From: Mycolicibacterium sp.
Lineage (GTDB): Bacteria; Actinomycetota; Actinomycetes; Mycobacteriales; Mycobacteriaceae
DNA length: 64,000 nt
NCBI RefSeq assembly: GCF_016462545.1
Contig: NZ_JAEMTA010000018.1
Location: 30,209 to 94,208 of the forward strand
Direction: 5' to 3'
The notes beneath the pieces are model-generated. The model saw nothing but the letters and a program-made list of their open reading frames with translations. It did not search any database and was not told the DNA's origin. This document shows positions 33,018 to 43,178 of this stretch, one piece after another; the first letter of the stretch is position 1, and the number at the start of each line of letters is the position of its first letter. The position numbers and the translations under genes are program-made.

Positions 33018-33057
33018 AGAAGGCCCTTGCTCTATCCGCTGAGCTACGGAGGCAGCG
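33018..33057 (-). repeat. Partial second copy of the tRNA-Arg 5' half
   Basis: Matches 32481-32520. On the minus strand it reads as the acceptor 5' strand, D arm and position 26, then a degenerate anticodon-stem 5' half ending in TTCT; the 3' half is absent. Upstream of it on the minus strand lies TTGCCA-N14-TACACT, which looks like the original tRNA promoter and is now separated from the intact gene. Confidence 0.9.
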
Positions 33058-33184
33058 CTCGCAGAGTGTATCTCCCGACGGATCTGGCAACCGCGTGACA
33101 ACACCGGTATTGCGACCCACGCCATCGGGCGGCGGACTAGCGTGGACCCCGCACTCGGTGACTACGGCAGGAGATCCACAGACG

Positions 33185-34678
33185 ATGAGCGACGTGCCGG
33201 AGATCGACGCGGCCGGACTTCCCGAGGAACTGAGTGCGGTCGACCAGCTGTTGCACCGCGGGGAGGCGAATCCGCGCACCCGCTCGGGGATCATGGGCGT
33301 CGAACTGCTCGACGCGACGCCGGACTGGGAGCGCTTCAGGGCTCGCTTCGAGAACGCCTCCCGCAAGGTGCTCCGGTTGCGCCAGAAGGTGGTCATGCCG
33401 ACGCTGCCGACGGCGGCGCCGCGGTGGGTCGTCGACCCCGACTTCAACCTCGACTTCCACGTGCGACGGGTCCGCGTGCCCGCGCCCGGCACCCTGCGCG
33501 AGGTGATGGACCTCGCCGAGGTCGCGCTGCAGTCGCCGATGGACATCTCGCGGCCCCTGTGGACGGCCACCCTCGTCGAGGGGCTCGCCGACGGCACCGC
33601 CGCGACGATGCTGCACCTGAGTCACGCGGTCACCGACGGTGTCGGCGCCATCGAGATGTTCGCCAACATCTATGACGTCGAGCGCGATCCGCCGCAGGCC
33701 AAGGTGGCACCGCTGCCGATCCCGGAGGACCTCTCGCCCAACGATCTGATGCGCGAGGGCCTCAACAAGCTGCCGGGCTCGATCGCCGGCGGCGTCCTGG
33801 GCGCCCTCGGGGGAGCCGCATCGGTGTTCGGTAGAGCCGTTCGCGACCCGGTGTCCGCGGTCGGTGGCGTGGTCAACTACGCCAGGTCCAGCGCACGGGT
33901 GATGGGCCCGGTGGCCGAGCCGTCACCGCTGCTCCGTCGGCGCAGCCTGTCCTCGCGCAGTGAAGCGATCGACATCAAGTTCAGCGACCTCCACAAGGCG
34001 TCCAAGGCGGCCGGCGGCTCGATCAACGACGCCTACCTGGCCGGGTTGTGCGGTGCCTTGCGCCTCTACCACGAAGCGAAGGGCATCCCCATCGCGACGT
34101 TGCCCATGGCGGTTCCCGTCAACCTGCGCTCGGACGACGACCCCGCGGGAGGCAATCGCTTCGCCGGCGTCAACCTGGCGGCGCCGATCGGTGTGGTCGA
34201 TCCGGCCAAGCGCATCCTCAAGGTGCGGGCGCAGATGATGATCAAGCGCGAAGAGCGGGCCATCGACATGGTCGGAGCCATGGCACCGCTGATCAGCCTG
34301 CTGCCGGACAGCATCCTCGAGTCGGTGGCCGGATCGGTCGTCAACTCCGACGTGCAGGCCAGCAACGTTCCCGTATACCCCGGCGACACCTTCATCGCCG
34401 GCGCGAAGATACTGCGGCACTACGGGATTGGACCGCTGCCCGGCGTCGCCATGATGGTGGTCCTGGTCTCGCGGGCCGGGTACTGCACCATCACCACCCG
34501 CTACGACCGCGCGGCCATCGCCGACGAGGCACTGTGGGCCAGGTGCCTGCAGGCCGGGTTCGACGAGGTACTCGCACTCGGCGGCGACGGACGGTCCACG
34601 CCCGCCTCGTTCACCTCCGACGTCGCCGCTTCGGCTACCTCGGCGTCCATCTCGGCCAAGGGGAGTGCCGCGCAATGA
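33185..34678 (+). CDS. Wax ester synthase/diacylglycerol acyltransferase family protein (Rv2484c-like)
   Basis: 497 residues from the ATG at 33185. WS/DGAT fold: N-terminal part includes LHLSHAVTDGVGAIEM, the HxxxDG active site (the usual first His of HHxxxDG is Ser here). The C-terminal part includes NDAYLAGLCGALRLYHEAKG, PVNLRSDDDPAGGNRFAGVN and the final SRAGYCTITTRYDRAAI. Predicted to transfer acyl groups to diacylglycerol or alcohols. First of three coupled glycerolipid acyltransferase genes (ATGA and GTGA overlaps), the same order as Rv2484c-Rv2483c-Rv2482c. Confidence 0.92.
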   Translation: MSDVPEIDAAGLPEELSAVDQLLHRGEANPRTRSGIMGVELLDATPDWERFRARFENASRKVLRLRQKVVMPTLPTAAPRWVVDPDFNLDFHVRRVRVPAPGTLREVMDLAEVALQSPMDISRPLWTATLVEGLADGTAATMLHLSHAVTDGVGAIEMFANIYDVERDPPQAKVAPLPIPEDLSPNDLMREGLNKLPGSIAGGVLGALGGAASVFGRAVRDPVSAVGGVVNYARSSARVMGPVAEPSPLLRRRSLSSRSEAIDIKFSDLHKASKAAGGSINDAYLAGLCGALRLYHEAKGIPIATLPMAVPVNLRSDDDPAGGNRFAGVNLAAPIGVVDPAKRILKVRAQMMIKREERAIDMVGAMAPLISLLPDSILESVAGSVVNSDVQASNVPVYPGDTFIAGAKILRHYGIGPLPGVAMMVVLVSRAGYCTITTRYDRAAIADEALWARCLQAGFDEVLALGGDGRSTPASFTSDVAASATSASISAKGSAAQ

Positions 34679-36345
34679 GTTCGCAGAACGGACAACCCGC
34701 ACGTCGGGGAGACAACGTCATCCTGCGGTTGCCCGGGTCGGTCGCCGAGATCGAGGCGAGCCCGGCGGGACCCCACGTCGGCGCCTTCTTCGACCTCGAC
34801 GGCACGCTGGTGGCCGGCTTCACCGGCGTCCTCATGACGCAGGACCGTCTGCGCCGCGGGCAGATGAGCGTCGGCGAGTTCATCGGCATGGTGCAGGCGG
34901 GCCTCAACCATCAGCTCGGACGATCGGAGTTCGAGGACCTGATCGGCAAGGGCGCCCGCATGCTGCACGGCAATTCGATGAGCGACCTCGACGAGCTCGG
35001 GGAGCGCCTGTTCGTCCAGCACGTGCAGAAGCGGATCTACCCGGAGATGCGCGCTCTGGTGCGCGCGCACATGGCCCGGGGACACACCGTCGTACTCAGC
35101 TCGTCGGCGCTCACCGTCCAGGTCGAGCCGGTCGCCAGGTTCCTCGGCATCGACAACGTGTTGAGCAACAAGTTCCAGACCGACGACGACGGACTGATCA
35201 CCGGTGAGGTGATGACGCCCATCATCTGGGGGCCGGGCAAGGCACGCGCCGTGCAGGCCTTCTCCGCGAAGAACGGCGTCGACCTGGCCAAGAGCTACTT
35301 CTACGCCGACGGCGACGAGGACGTCGCGCTGATGTACCTCGTCGGCAACCCCCGGCCCACCAACCCTGCCGGGAAGCTGGAAGCCGTTGCCGCCAAGCGT
35401 GGTTGGCCGATCCTGAAGTTCAACAGTCGCAGCGGCAGCAGTCCGGTGTCGCAGATCCGCACCGTCGCAGGCATCGCGTCGATGCTCCCCGCGGCGGCCG
35501 GCGGCCTCGGTCTCGGTCTCTTGACGCGCAATCGTCGGACGGGGGTGAACTTCTTCACCGCGGCGTGGACCAGGCTGCTGATGACCTCGATCGGTATCGA
35601 CCTGAACGTGATCGGCGAGGAGAACCTCACCGCCGCGCGCCCCGCTGTCTTCCTCTTCAACCACCGCAATCAGGTCGACCCGTTCATCGCGGGCCGGTTG
35701 ATCAGTGACAACTTCACGTCGGTCGGCAAGAAGGAACTCGAGAAGGACCCCCTGATGGGGCCCGTGGGCAGGGTGCTGGATGCGGCCTTCATCGACCGCG
35801 ACGATCCGAAGGCCGCCGTCGAGAGTCTGCACAAGATCGAAGAGCTTGCGCGCAAGGGGATTTCGGTACTGATCGCTCCCGAGGGCACACGGTTGGACAC
35901 TACCGAGGTGGGCGAGTTCAAGAAGGGGCCCTTCCGCATCGCCATGGCGGCCGGAGTTCCGCTGGTGCCCATCGTCATTCGCAACGCCGAGGTCATCGCC
36001 GAGCGCAATTCGAGCACGTTCAACGCGGGTAGCGTCGACGTCGCGGTGTTCCCCCCGATCTCAGTCGACGACTGGACCACCGACAACCTGAACGAGCGGA
36101 TCGCCGAGGTCCGGCAGCTCTACCTCGACACACTCAAGGACTGGCCACGGGGTGAGCTTCCCAGCGCCCCGCTCTACGAGCGCACGGCGCCCGCCAAGAA
36201 GGCTCCGGCAAAGAAGGCGCCTACCAAGAAGGCTCCTGCCAAGAAGGCGCCGGCCAAGAAGGCCGCTCCTCGGAAGGCTGCTGCGAAGGTGCCCGCGAAG
36301 AAGGCTGCCGCCAAGGCGAACCCGGTCAAGAAGGGGCGGCCGTGA
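34675..36345 (+). CDS. plsC: HAD-fused 1-acylglycerol-3-phosphate acyltransferase (Rv2483c-like)
   Basis: 556 residues in three parts. HAD-like phosphatase domain (about 35-240) with nucleophile Asp40 and Asp42 in DLDGTL and the later [12 protein letters not shown]. PlsC acyltransferase domain (about 300-500) with His330-x4-Asp335 (NHRNQVDPF) and PEGTR at 402-406. Lysine-rich PAKKA tail of about 50 residues. The fusion could make lysophosphatidate to phosphatidate and act on a phosphorylated partner. Starts on the preceding stop (ATGA). The tail resembles that of the J-domain-like protein at 11426. Confidence 0.92.
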   Translation: MSSQNGQPARRGDNVILRLPGSVAEIEASPAGPHVGAFFDLDGTLVAGFTGVLMTQDRLRRGQMSVGEFIGMVQAGLNHQLGRSEFEDLIGKGARMLHGNSMSDLDELGERLFVQHVQKRIYPEMRALVRAHMARGHTVVLSSSALTVQVEPVARFLGIDNVLSNKFQTDDDGLITGEVMTPIIWGPGKARAVQAFSAKNGVDLAKSYFYADGDEDVALMYLVGNPRPTNPAGKLEAVAAKRGWPILKFNSRSGSSPVSQIRTVAGIASMLPAAAGGLGLGLLTRNRRTGVNFFTAAWTRLLMTSIGIDLNVIGEENLTAARPAVFLFNHRNQVDPFIAGRLISDNFTSVGKKELEKDPLMGPVGRVLDAAFIDRDDPKAAVESLHKIEELARKGISVLIAPEGTRLDTTEVGEFKKGPFRIAMAAGVPLVPIVIRNAEVIAERNSSTFNAGSVDVAVFPPISVDDWTTDNLNERIAEVRQLYLDTLKDWPRGELPSAPLYERTAPAKKAPAKKAPTKKAPAKKAPAKKAAPRKAAAKVPAKKAAAKANPVKKGRP

Positions 36346-38678
36346 AGGTCACCGCCGAGGCTCTGCACAGCTTCACGCCCACCGCAGACGCACTGGTGTT
36401 GGCGTCGGTCGATACACCCGCCGAGGTGGAGATGCTCGACGATTGGCTCGCGGCCCAGCGTCGAGCCCATCCCGATGCACGCATCGAAGTCCTGCAGCTT
36501 CCCAGTGACGAGCCGCCCCCGGCGTCCCTGGCGCGCCTGGTCGAGCTGCTCGAAGTCGACGAGGACCGCTTGGTCGTTCCGGTGCGCGTATTCTGGATCC
36601 CGGGTGGCCTGCCCACCCGCTCCAAGGTGGTCGCGTTCCTCAGCGGTCGCGACACCTACCGGCCGCCGAAGTTGTTGCAGCGCAGCATCCTTCACAAGGA
36701 CGCCTCGCGTGCCCGGGTGGTGGCCGGCGAACCGGCGAAGGTGTCGGAGTTGCGCCAGAGCTGGAGCGAGACCACGGTCGCCGAGAACCCGCGCGACTTC
36801 GCCCGATTCGTCATGCGTCGCGCGGAGTTGGCCATCGACCGGGTCGAGCTCCGACTGCTGGGGCCGGAATACAAGTCGCCGCGGCTGATCAAGCCGGAAA
36901 TGTTGGCGTCGGCCCGTTTTCGCGAGGGACTCGAACAGATCCCCGGGGCGACGCTGGAAGCCGCCGGGGACATGCTCGACGAACTCTCGACGGGCTGGAG
37001 CCGGTTCTCGGTGGATCTGATCCCGTCGTTGGGTCGGGCGATCTTCAGCAGGGGTTTCGATCCGAACATCGACTACGACCGCTACGAGGTCGAGGTGATG
37101 CGTGGGGCGCTGGAGAATCATCCTGCGGTGTTGCTGTTCTCGCACCGGTCCTACCTCGACGGCGTGATCGTCCCGGTTGCGATGCAGGAGAATCGGCTGC
37201 CACCGGTGCACACGTTCGCGGGCATCAACCTGTCGTTCGGCTTCATGGGCCCGTTGATGCGTCGTTCCGGCGCCATCTTCATCCGCCGCAAGCTCGACGA
37301 CCCCACCTACAAGTACGTGCTGAGGGAGTTCGTCGGCTACATCGTCCAGAAGCGGTTCAACCTGAGCTGGGCCATCGAGGGAACCCGGTCGCGGACCGGA
37401 AAGATGTTGCCGCCCAAGCTCGGTCTGCTCGCCTACGTTGCCGATGCCTACCTCGCGGGGCGCAGCGACGACATCCTCCTGCAGCCTGTGTCGATCAGCT
37501 TCGACCAGCTGCACGAGACTGCTGAGTACGCGGCTTACGCCCGCGGCGGTGAGAAGACCCCGGAGGGACTGTCCTGGCTGTACAGCTTCATCAAGGCGCA
37601 GGGCGACCGCAACTACGGCAAGATCTATGTCCGCTTCCCCGAAGCCGTCTCGATGCGCAAGTACCTCGGCGAGCCGCATGGACCGATGGCCACCGACGAA
37701 GCGGCCAAACGGCTTGCCATGCAGAAGATGGCGTTCGAGGTCGCGTGGCGCATCCTCCGTGCCACGCCCGTCAACGCGACGGGGCTGGTGTCGGCGTTGT
37801 TGCTGACCACCAACGGGGTGGCGCTGACCCTGGATCAGTTGCACCACACCGTGCAGGACGCCCTCGACTATCTCGAGCGCGCGAAGACCCCGATGACCAA
37901 CAGTGCGATGCGGTTGCGCACCACCGACGGTGTGCGGACGGCGGTCGACGCACTGTCCGGTGGCCATCCCGTCAGCCGAGTCGACGGCGGTCGGGAGCCG
38001 GTGTGGCGCATCGCCCCGGAGAACGGCCACGAAGCCGCCTTCTATCGCAACAGCCTGATTCACGCCTTCCTCGAAACCTCGATCGTCGAGCTGTCCCTGG
38101 TGCACGCCGGACGTGCGGAGGGCGATCGCGTCGAAGCCTTTTGGACGCAGGCGATGCGGTTGCGCGACGTGCTGAAGTTCGAGTTCTACTTCGCCGACTC
38201 CGCGGCCTTCCGCGCGCACATCGCCGAGGAGATGTCCTGGCACGAGGACTGGGAACGGCACGTCGCCGCCGGCGGTGACGAGGTCGACGCGATGCTGCGG
38301 GCCAAGCGCCCGCTGATCGCCGGCGCCATGCTGCGCCCGTTCATCGAGGCCTACGAGATCGTGGCCGACGTGCTCAGAGACACGCCTCCGGAGATCGACG
38401 AGAAGGACCTGACCAAGTTGGCGCTCGGCGTCGGTGGTCAGTACATCGCCCAGGACCGAGTCCGCAGCAATGAGTCGGTGTCGGCGCTCCTCTTCGCCAC
38501 GGCCCGCCAGGTGGTCGCCGATCAGAACCTCCTCAAGCCCGCCGCCGATCTGGCGGAGCGGCGTACGGCGTTCCTGGTCGAGCTCCGCGGCATCCTCGCC
38601 GACATGGACAAGGTGGAGAAGTTCTCCCGCGAGCAGTTCTTCGTCCGTGAGCTGATGCGCCGTCAGACCAGCGGGTGA
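36342..38678 (+). CDS. plsB: Glycerol-3-phosphate acyltransferase PlsB (Rv2482c-like)
   Basis: Adds the first acyl chain to glycerol-3-phosphate. 778 residues; the GTG overlaps the plsC stop. Acyltransferase motif I His268-x4-Asp273 (SHRSYLDG), the following block [16 protein letters not shown] and motif III EGTRSR at 346-351. The long N- and C-terminal extensions are usual for PlsB. Peripheral membrane protein. With plsC and the WS/DGAT gene it forms a short route from glycerol-3-phosphate to triacylglycerol. Confidence 0.95.
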   Translation: MKVTAEALHSFTPTADALVLASVDTPAEVEMLDDWLAAQRRAHPDARIEVLQLPSDEPPPASLARLVELLEVDEDRLVVPVRVFWIPGGLPTRSKVVAFLSGRDTYRPPKLLQRSILHKDASRARVVAGEPAKVSELRQSWSETTVAENPRDFARFVMRRAELAIDRVELRLLGPEYKSPRLIKPEMLASARFREGLEQIPGATLEAAGDMLDELSTGWSRFSVDLIPSLGRAIFSRGFDPNIDYDRYEVEVMRGALENHPAVLLFSHRSYLDGVIVPVAMQENRLPPVHTFAGINLSFGFMGPLMRRSGAIFIRRKLDDPTYKYVLREFVGYIVQKRFNLSWAIEGTRSRTGKMLPPKLGLLAYVADAYLAGRSDDILLQPVSISFDQLHETAEYAAYARGGEKTPEGLSWLYSFIKAQGDRNYGKIYVRFPEAVSMRKYLGEPHGPMATDEAAKRLAMQKMAFEVAWRILRATPVNATGLVSALLLTTNGVALTLDQLHHTVQDALDYLERAKTPMTNSAMRLRTTDGVRTAVDALSGGHPVSRVDGGREPVWRIAPENGHEAAFYRNSLIHAFLETSIVELSLVHAGRAEGDRVEAFWTQAMRLRDVLKFEFYFADSAAFRAHIAEEMSWHEDWERHVAAGGDEVDAMLRAKRPLIAGAMLRPFIEAYEIVADVLRDTPPEIDEKDLTKLALGVGGQYIAQDRVRSNESVSALLFATARQVVADQNLLKPAADLAERRTAFLVELRGILADMDKVEKFSREQFFVRELMRRQTSG

Positions 38679-38711
38679 CCGGGTAACCGCCACGCGCCAT
38701 ACGCTGTTGGC

Positions 38712-40718
38712 ATGACCATCACCGAGGCGCGGGGGACCACCCGACACAGCACGGTGTGGCCGGTCCTGGTCGGCGTCGCCCTCCTGGCCGGTGCCACCGC
38801 CGCGGGCATCGCCGGATTGTCGTTGGCCGACGCGTTGACCGCCACCGGCCTGCCCGATCCCGGCCCCGTCACCAACTACGGGCTCCCGTTCTTCCGCGCC
38901 GCGGGGGAGATCGCCGCGGTGGTCGCCGTGGGATCGTTCCTCGTCGCCGCCTTCCTGGTGCCGCCGCAGCGCAACGGCGTGCTCGACGTCTCGGGCTACC
39001 GGGCGCTACGGCTGGGCACAGTCGCCTCGGGCGTCTGGGCCGTCTGCGCCGCGCTGCTGGTCCCGCTGACCGTCTCCGACATCACCGGCCAGCCATTGAC
39101 GAGCCGCCTGGACCCCTCGGCGATCTGGTCGGTGGCCAGCCTCATCGACGTGGCGGGATCGTGGCGCTGGACGGCATTGTTCGCCGCGATCGTCACGGTG
39201 GCGAGCATCCCGGTGCTGCGCTGGTCGTGGACGCCGTTGCTGTTCGCGGGTGCGCTGGTGACGCTGCTTCCCCTCGTCCTGACGGGACACTCGTCGGCCG
39301 GAGGGTCGCACGACCTCGCCACCAACAGCCTGTTCATTCACCTCGTCGCGGGGGCGCTATGGGCTGGCGGTCTGCTTGCGTTGCTTGCGCACGCGATCCG
39401 CGGTGGCGAACACGCCGACCTCGCCGCCCGACGCTTCTCCGCCGTCGCGCTGTGGTGCTTCGTCGCGATGGCCTTCTCCGGCGTGGTGAACGCCCTGGTC
39501 CGCGTCCAACCCGCCGACCTGGTGCAGACCAGCTACGGCTGGCTGATCGTCGGCAAGGCGGCTGCTCTGTGCGTTCTGGGCGTGCTCGGCTGGCAGCACC
39601 GGCGTCGCGGCGTGGCCGCCCTGCAGGCCGATCCCGACGCGCGGGGACCGTTCATTCGATTGGCATTGGTCGAGGCTGCCGTGTTCGGCCTGACGTTCGG
39701 CATCGCCGTCGCCCTGGGTCGCACACCACCACCGCCCCCCGTGGTGTTCAACCCGTCGGTGACCGCCGTGGAGATCGGCTACGACCTCCCGGGACCGCCG
39801 ACCGTGGCACGCGTGCTGTTCGACTGGCGCTTCGACTTGCTCCTCGGTACGGCGGCCCTGGTCTTCGCCGGCGTGTACCTGGCCGGGGTGTGGAGGTTGC
39901 GCAAGCGCGGGGACGCGTGGCCGACCGGGCGAATCGTCGCGTGGCTGTGCGGTTGTGCCGTGCTGCTGTTCGCAACGTCGTCCGGGATCGGTCGCTACAT
40001 GCCCGCGATGTTCAGCATGCACATGGCGGCGCACATGCTGCTGTCGATGCTGGTGCCGGTGCTACTGGTGCTCGGGGCACCCGTGACGCTCGCGTTGCGG
40101 GCGCTGCCTGCCGCGGGCCGCGACGATCCGCCCGGTCCGCGGGAGTGGCTGCTGGCGGCACTGCACAGTCGGTTGTCGACGTTCCTGACCAACCCGATCG
40201 TCGCCACCGTGATCTTCGTCGCTGGCTTCTACGGCCTCTACTTCGGCGGTATCTTCGACCTCGCGGTGGGCAGTCACGCCGCCCACGTGGCGATGAACCT
40301 GCACTTCCTGCTGAGCGGCTACCTCTTCTACTGGGTGGTCATCGGAGTCGATCCGACGCCGCGACCGATTCCACCCATCGCGAAGTTGGCCGTCGTGTTC
40401 GGCTCGCTGCCGCTGCACGCCTTCTTCGGCGTGGTCCTGATGGGAACCAATACCCCGCTGGCGGAAGCCTTCTACAGATCGCTACAACTGCCGTGGCACA
40501 CCGACCTTCTCGGCGACCAGAAATTGGGCGGCGGCATCGCCTGGTCGGCAGGAGAAGTGCCGCTCGTCCTGGTGCTGCTGGCGCTACTCATCCAGTGGCG
40601 CAGGAGCGATCAGCGGATCTCGACGCGGATGGACCGGGCCGCCGACCGCGACGACGACGCCGACCTCGCCGCCTACAACGCGATGCTGGCGAAGCTGTCG
40701 AAGATCGAGGAGCGGTAG
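38712..40718 (+). CDS. Bifunctional CopD/CtaG-like membrane protein
   Basis: 668 residues with about 15 membrane helices. The N-terminal half (to about residue 340) has CopD copper-resistance features: VTLLPLVLTGHSSAGGSHDL, then LWAGGLLALLAHAIRGGE. The C-terminal half (about 370-650) is of the CtaG_Bd type: RYMPAMFSMHMAAHMLLSML, NLHFLLSGYLFYWVVIGVDP, and PLHAFFGVVLMGTN. His and Met residues in these helices could bind copper. Likely handles copper for cytochrome aa3 oxidase assembly (similar to Rv0102). A predicted oxidase subunit, CtaJ, is encoded 10 kb downstream. Confidence 0.88.
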   Translation: MTITEARGTTRHSTVWPVLVGVALLAGATAAGIAGLSLADALTATGLPDPGPVTNYGLPFFRAAGEIAAVVAVGSFLVAAFLVPPQRNGVLDVSGYRALRLGTVASGVWAVCAALLVPLTVSDITGQPLTSRLDPSAIWSVASLIDVAGSWRWTALFAAIVTVASIPVLRWSWTPLLFAGALVTLLPLVLTGHSSAGGSHDLATNSLFIHLVAGALWAGGLLALLAHAIRGGEHADLAARRFSAVALWCFVAMAFSGVVNALVRVQPADLVQTSYGWLIVGKAAALCVLGVLGWQHRRRGVAALQADPDARGPFIRLALVEAAVFGLTFGIAVALGRTPPPPPVVFNPSVTAVEIGYDLPGPPTVARVLFDWRFDLLLGTAALVFAGVYLAGVWRLRKRGDAWPTGRIVAWLCGCAVLLFATSSGIGRYMPAMFSMHMAAHMLLSMLVPVLLVLGAPVTLALRALPAAGRDDPPGPREWLLAALHSRLSTFLTNPIVATVIFVAGFYGLYFGGIFDLAVGSHAAHVAMNLHFLLSGYLFYWVVIGVDPTPRPIPPIAKLAVVFGSLPLHAFFGVVLMGTNTPLAEAFYRSLQLPWHTDLLGDQKLGGGIAWSAGEVPLVLVLLALLIQWRRSDQRISTRMDRAADRDDDADLAAYNAMLAKLSKIEER

Positions 40719-40729
40719 CGCGACTCCGT

Positions 40730-40758
40730 TTCATCCACAGTTCGTACTTCATCCACAG
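40730..40758. repeat. Two TTCATCCACAG direct repeats upstream of the ssb paralog
   Basis: The 11-mer occurs at 40730-40740 and 40748-40758. TCATCCACA differs from the DnaA box TTATCCACA by one base. They lie about 110 bases before the SSB start and just after the CopD/CtaG gene. May be weak DnaA boxes controlling ssb, or chance. Confidence 0.4.
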
Positions 40759-40868
40759 GCTCGCACCTGATCGGTCCCCTCCGGAGCACCTCGTCGGTGG
40801 CCGGACGGTAAATGGCGTCAGCAGCTGACACGCGCTGTCGAACCGAAGAACCGATGAAGGGACACGAA

Positions 40869-41339
40869 ATGTTCGAGACACCGTTCGTCATGGTGGGCAC
40901 CATCGTCAACGACCCCATCCACCGCCGGGTCGGCGACCAGCAGGTCGTCAAGTTCCGCGTCGCGAGCAACTCGCGCCGGCGTACCGCCGACGGCAACTGG
41001 GAGGCGGGCAACTCGCTGTTCGTCAACGTCAACTGCTGGGGCCGGCTCGTCGGCGGTGTCGGCGGAGCGCTGACGAAGGGTGATCCGGTCGTCGTGGTCG
41101 GCCACCTCTACACGAGCGAATACGACGACAAGGACGGGAACCGACGCTCGTCGGTGGAGGTGCGTGCCACGGCCGTGGGACCGGATCTCGGCCGCTGCAC
41201 CGCCAGCATCGTGCAGCGCAGGCGGGCCGATGCAGACGCCGAGTCCGCCGGCGTCGGGACCGAGACGACGACCGCCGACCCCGAGTCCGACGGAGGCGAG
41301 GGCGAGCTCGAGGACGAGGGCCTGCCTCTGACGGCGTAG
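40869..41339 (+). CDS. Single-stranded DNA-binding protein paralog (Rv2478c-like)
   Basis: 156 residues from the ATG at 40869 (MFETPFVMVGTIVNDPIHRR); AAGGGA lies 6 bases upstream, so the longer open frame is not used. OB-fold residues 1-115 include VVKFRVASNSRRRTADGNWE, the strand SLFVNVNCWGRL and GDPVVVVGHLYTSEYDDKDG. The acidic C-terminal tail ends LEDEGLPLTA and lacks the DDDIPF partner-binding tip of the main SSB. It is therefore the mycobacterial second SSB (SsbB type), not the replication SSB. Confidence 0.9.
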   Translation: MFETPFVMVGTIVNDPIHRRVGDQQVVKFRVASNSRRRTADGNWEAGNSLFVNVNCWGRLVGGVGGALTKGDPVVVVGHLYTSEYDDKDGNRRSSVEVRATAVGPDLGRCTASIVQRRRADADAESAGVGTETTTADPESDGGEGELEDEGLPLTA

Positions 41340-41408
41340 CCGACACCAGCCACGCCTAGGATGGTCGACTGAGCAGTACCCGCGAACCGGAAAGGCACTA
41401 CCCAAAGC

Positions 41409-43082
<1,674 letters not shown>

Positions 43083-43178
43083 TCCGGCGGGTCTGCCCGC
43101 GGCGACTCGGCAGCCAACTAGTGTCACATCCGCGTGTGCCAGCGTCGGTATGCGCGGCGTGAGGCAGGAGCAAACGGC

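Larger units (their letters stand above)
32481..33057. mobile_element. Mini-element in tRNA-Arg carrying a PD-(D/E)XK nuclease gene
   Basis: A 40-base direct repeat (32481-32520 and 33018-33057; 37 of 40 identical, the last 30 exactly) brackets one ORF. The left copy is the 5' half of the functional tRNA-Arg; the right copy is a remnant with nothing tRNA-like beyond it. Repeat-to-repeat length is 537 bp. No integrase, transposase or other gene is present. Two 60-base lines inside the ORF (32641-32760) count 55% G+C, against 70% in a neighbouring coding line (33421-33480), which supports horizontal origin. The layout fits a homing element that restores the 5' half of its tRNA target. Confidence 0.8.

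Noticed and set aside
33018..33057. Second functional tRNA gene
   Set aside because: Only the 5' half is present; anticodon stem is degenerate and no T arm or acceptor 3' strand follows.
40730..40758. Replication origin
   Set aside because: Only two imperfect DnaA-like boxes, no AT-rich unwinding region and no dnaA/dnaN neighbours.
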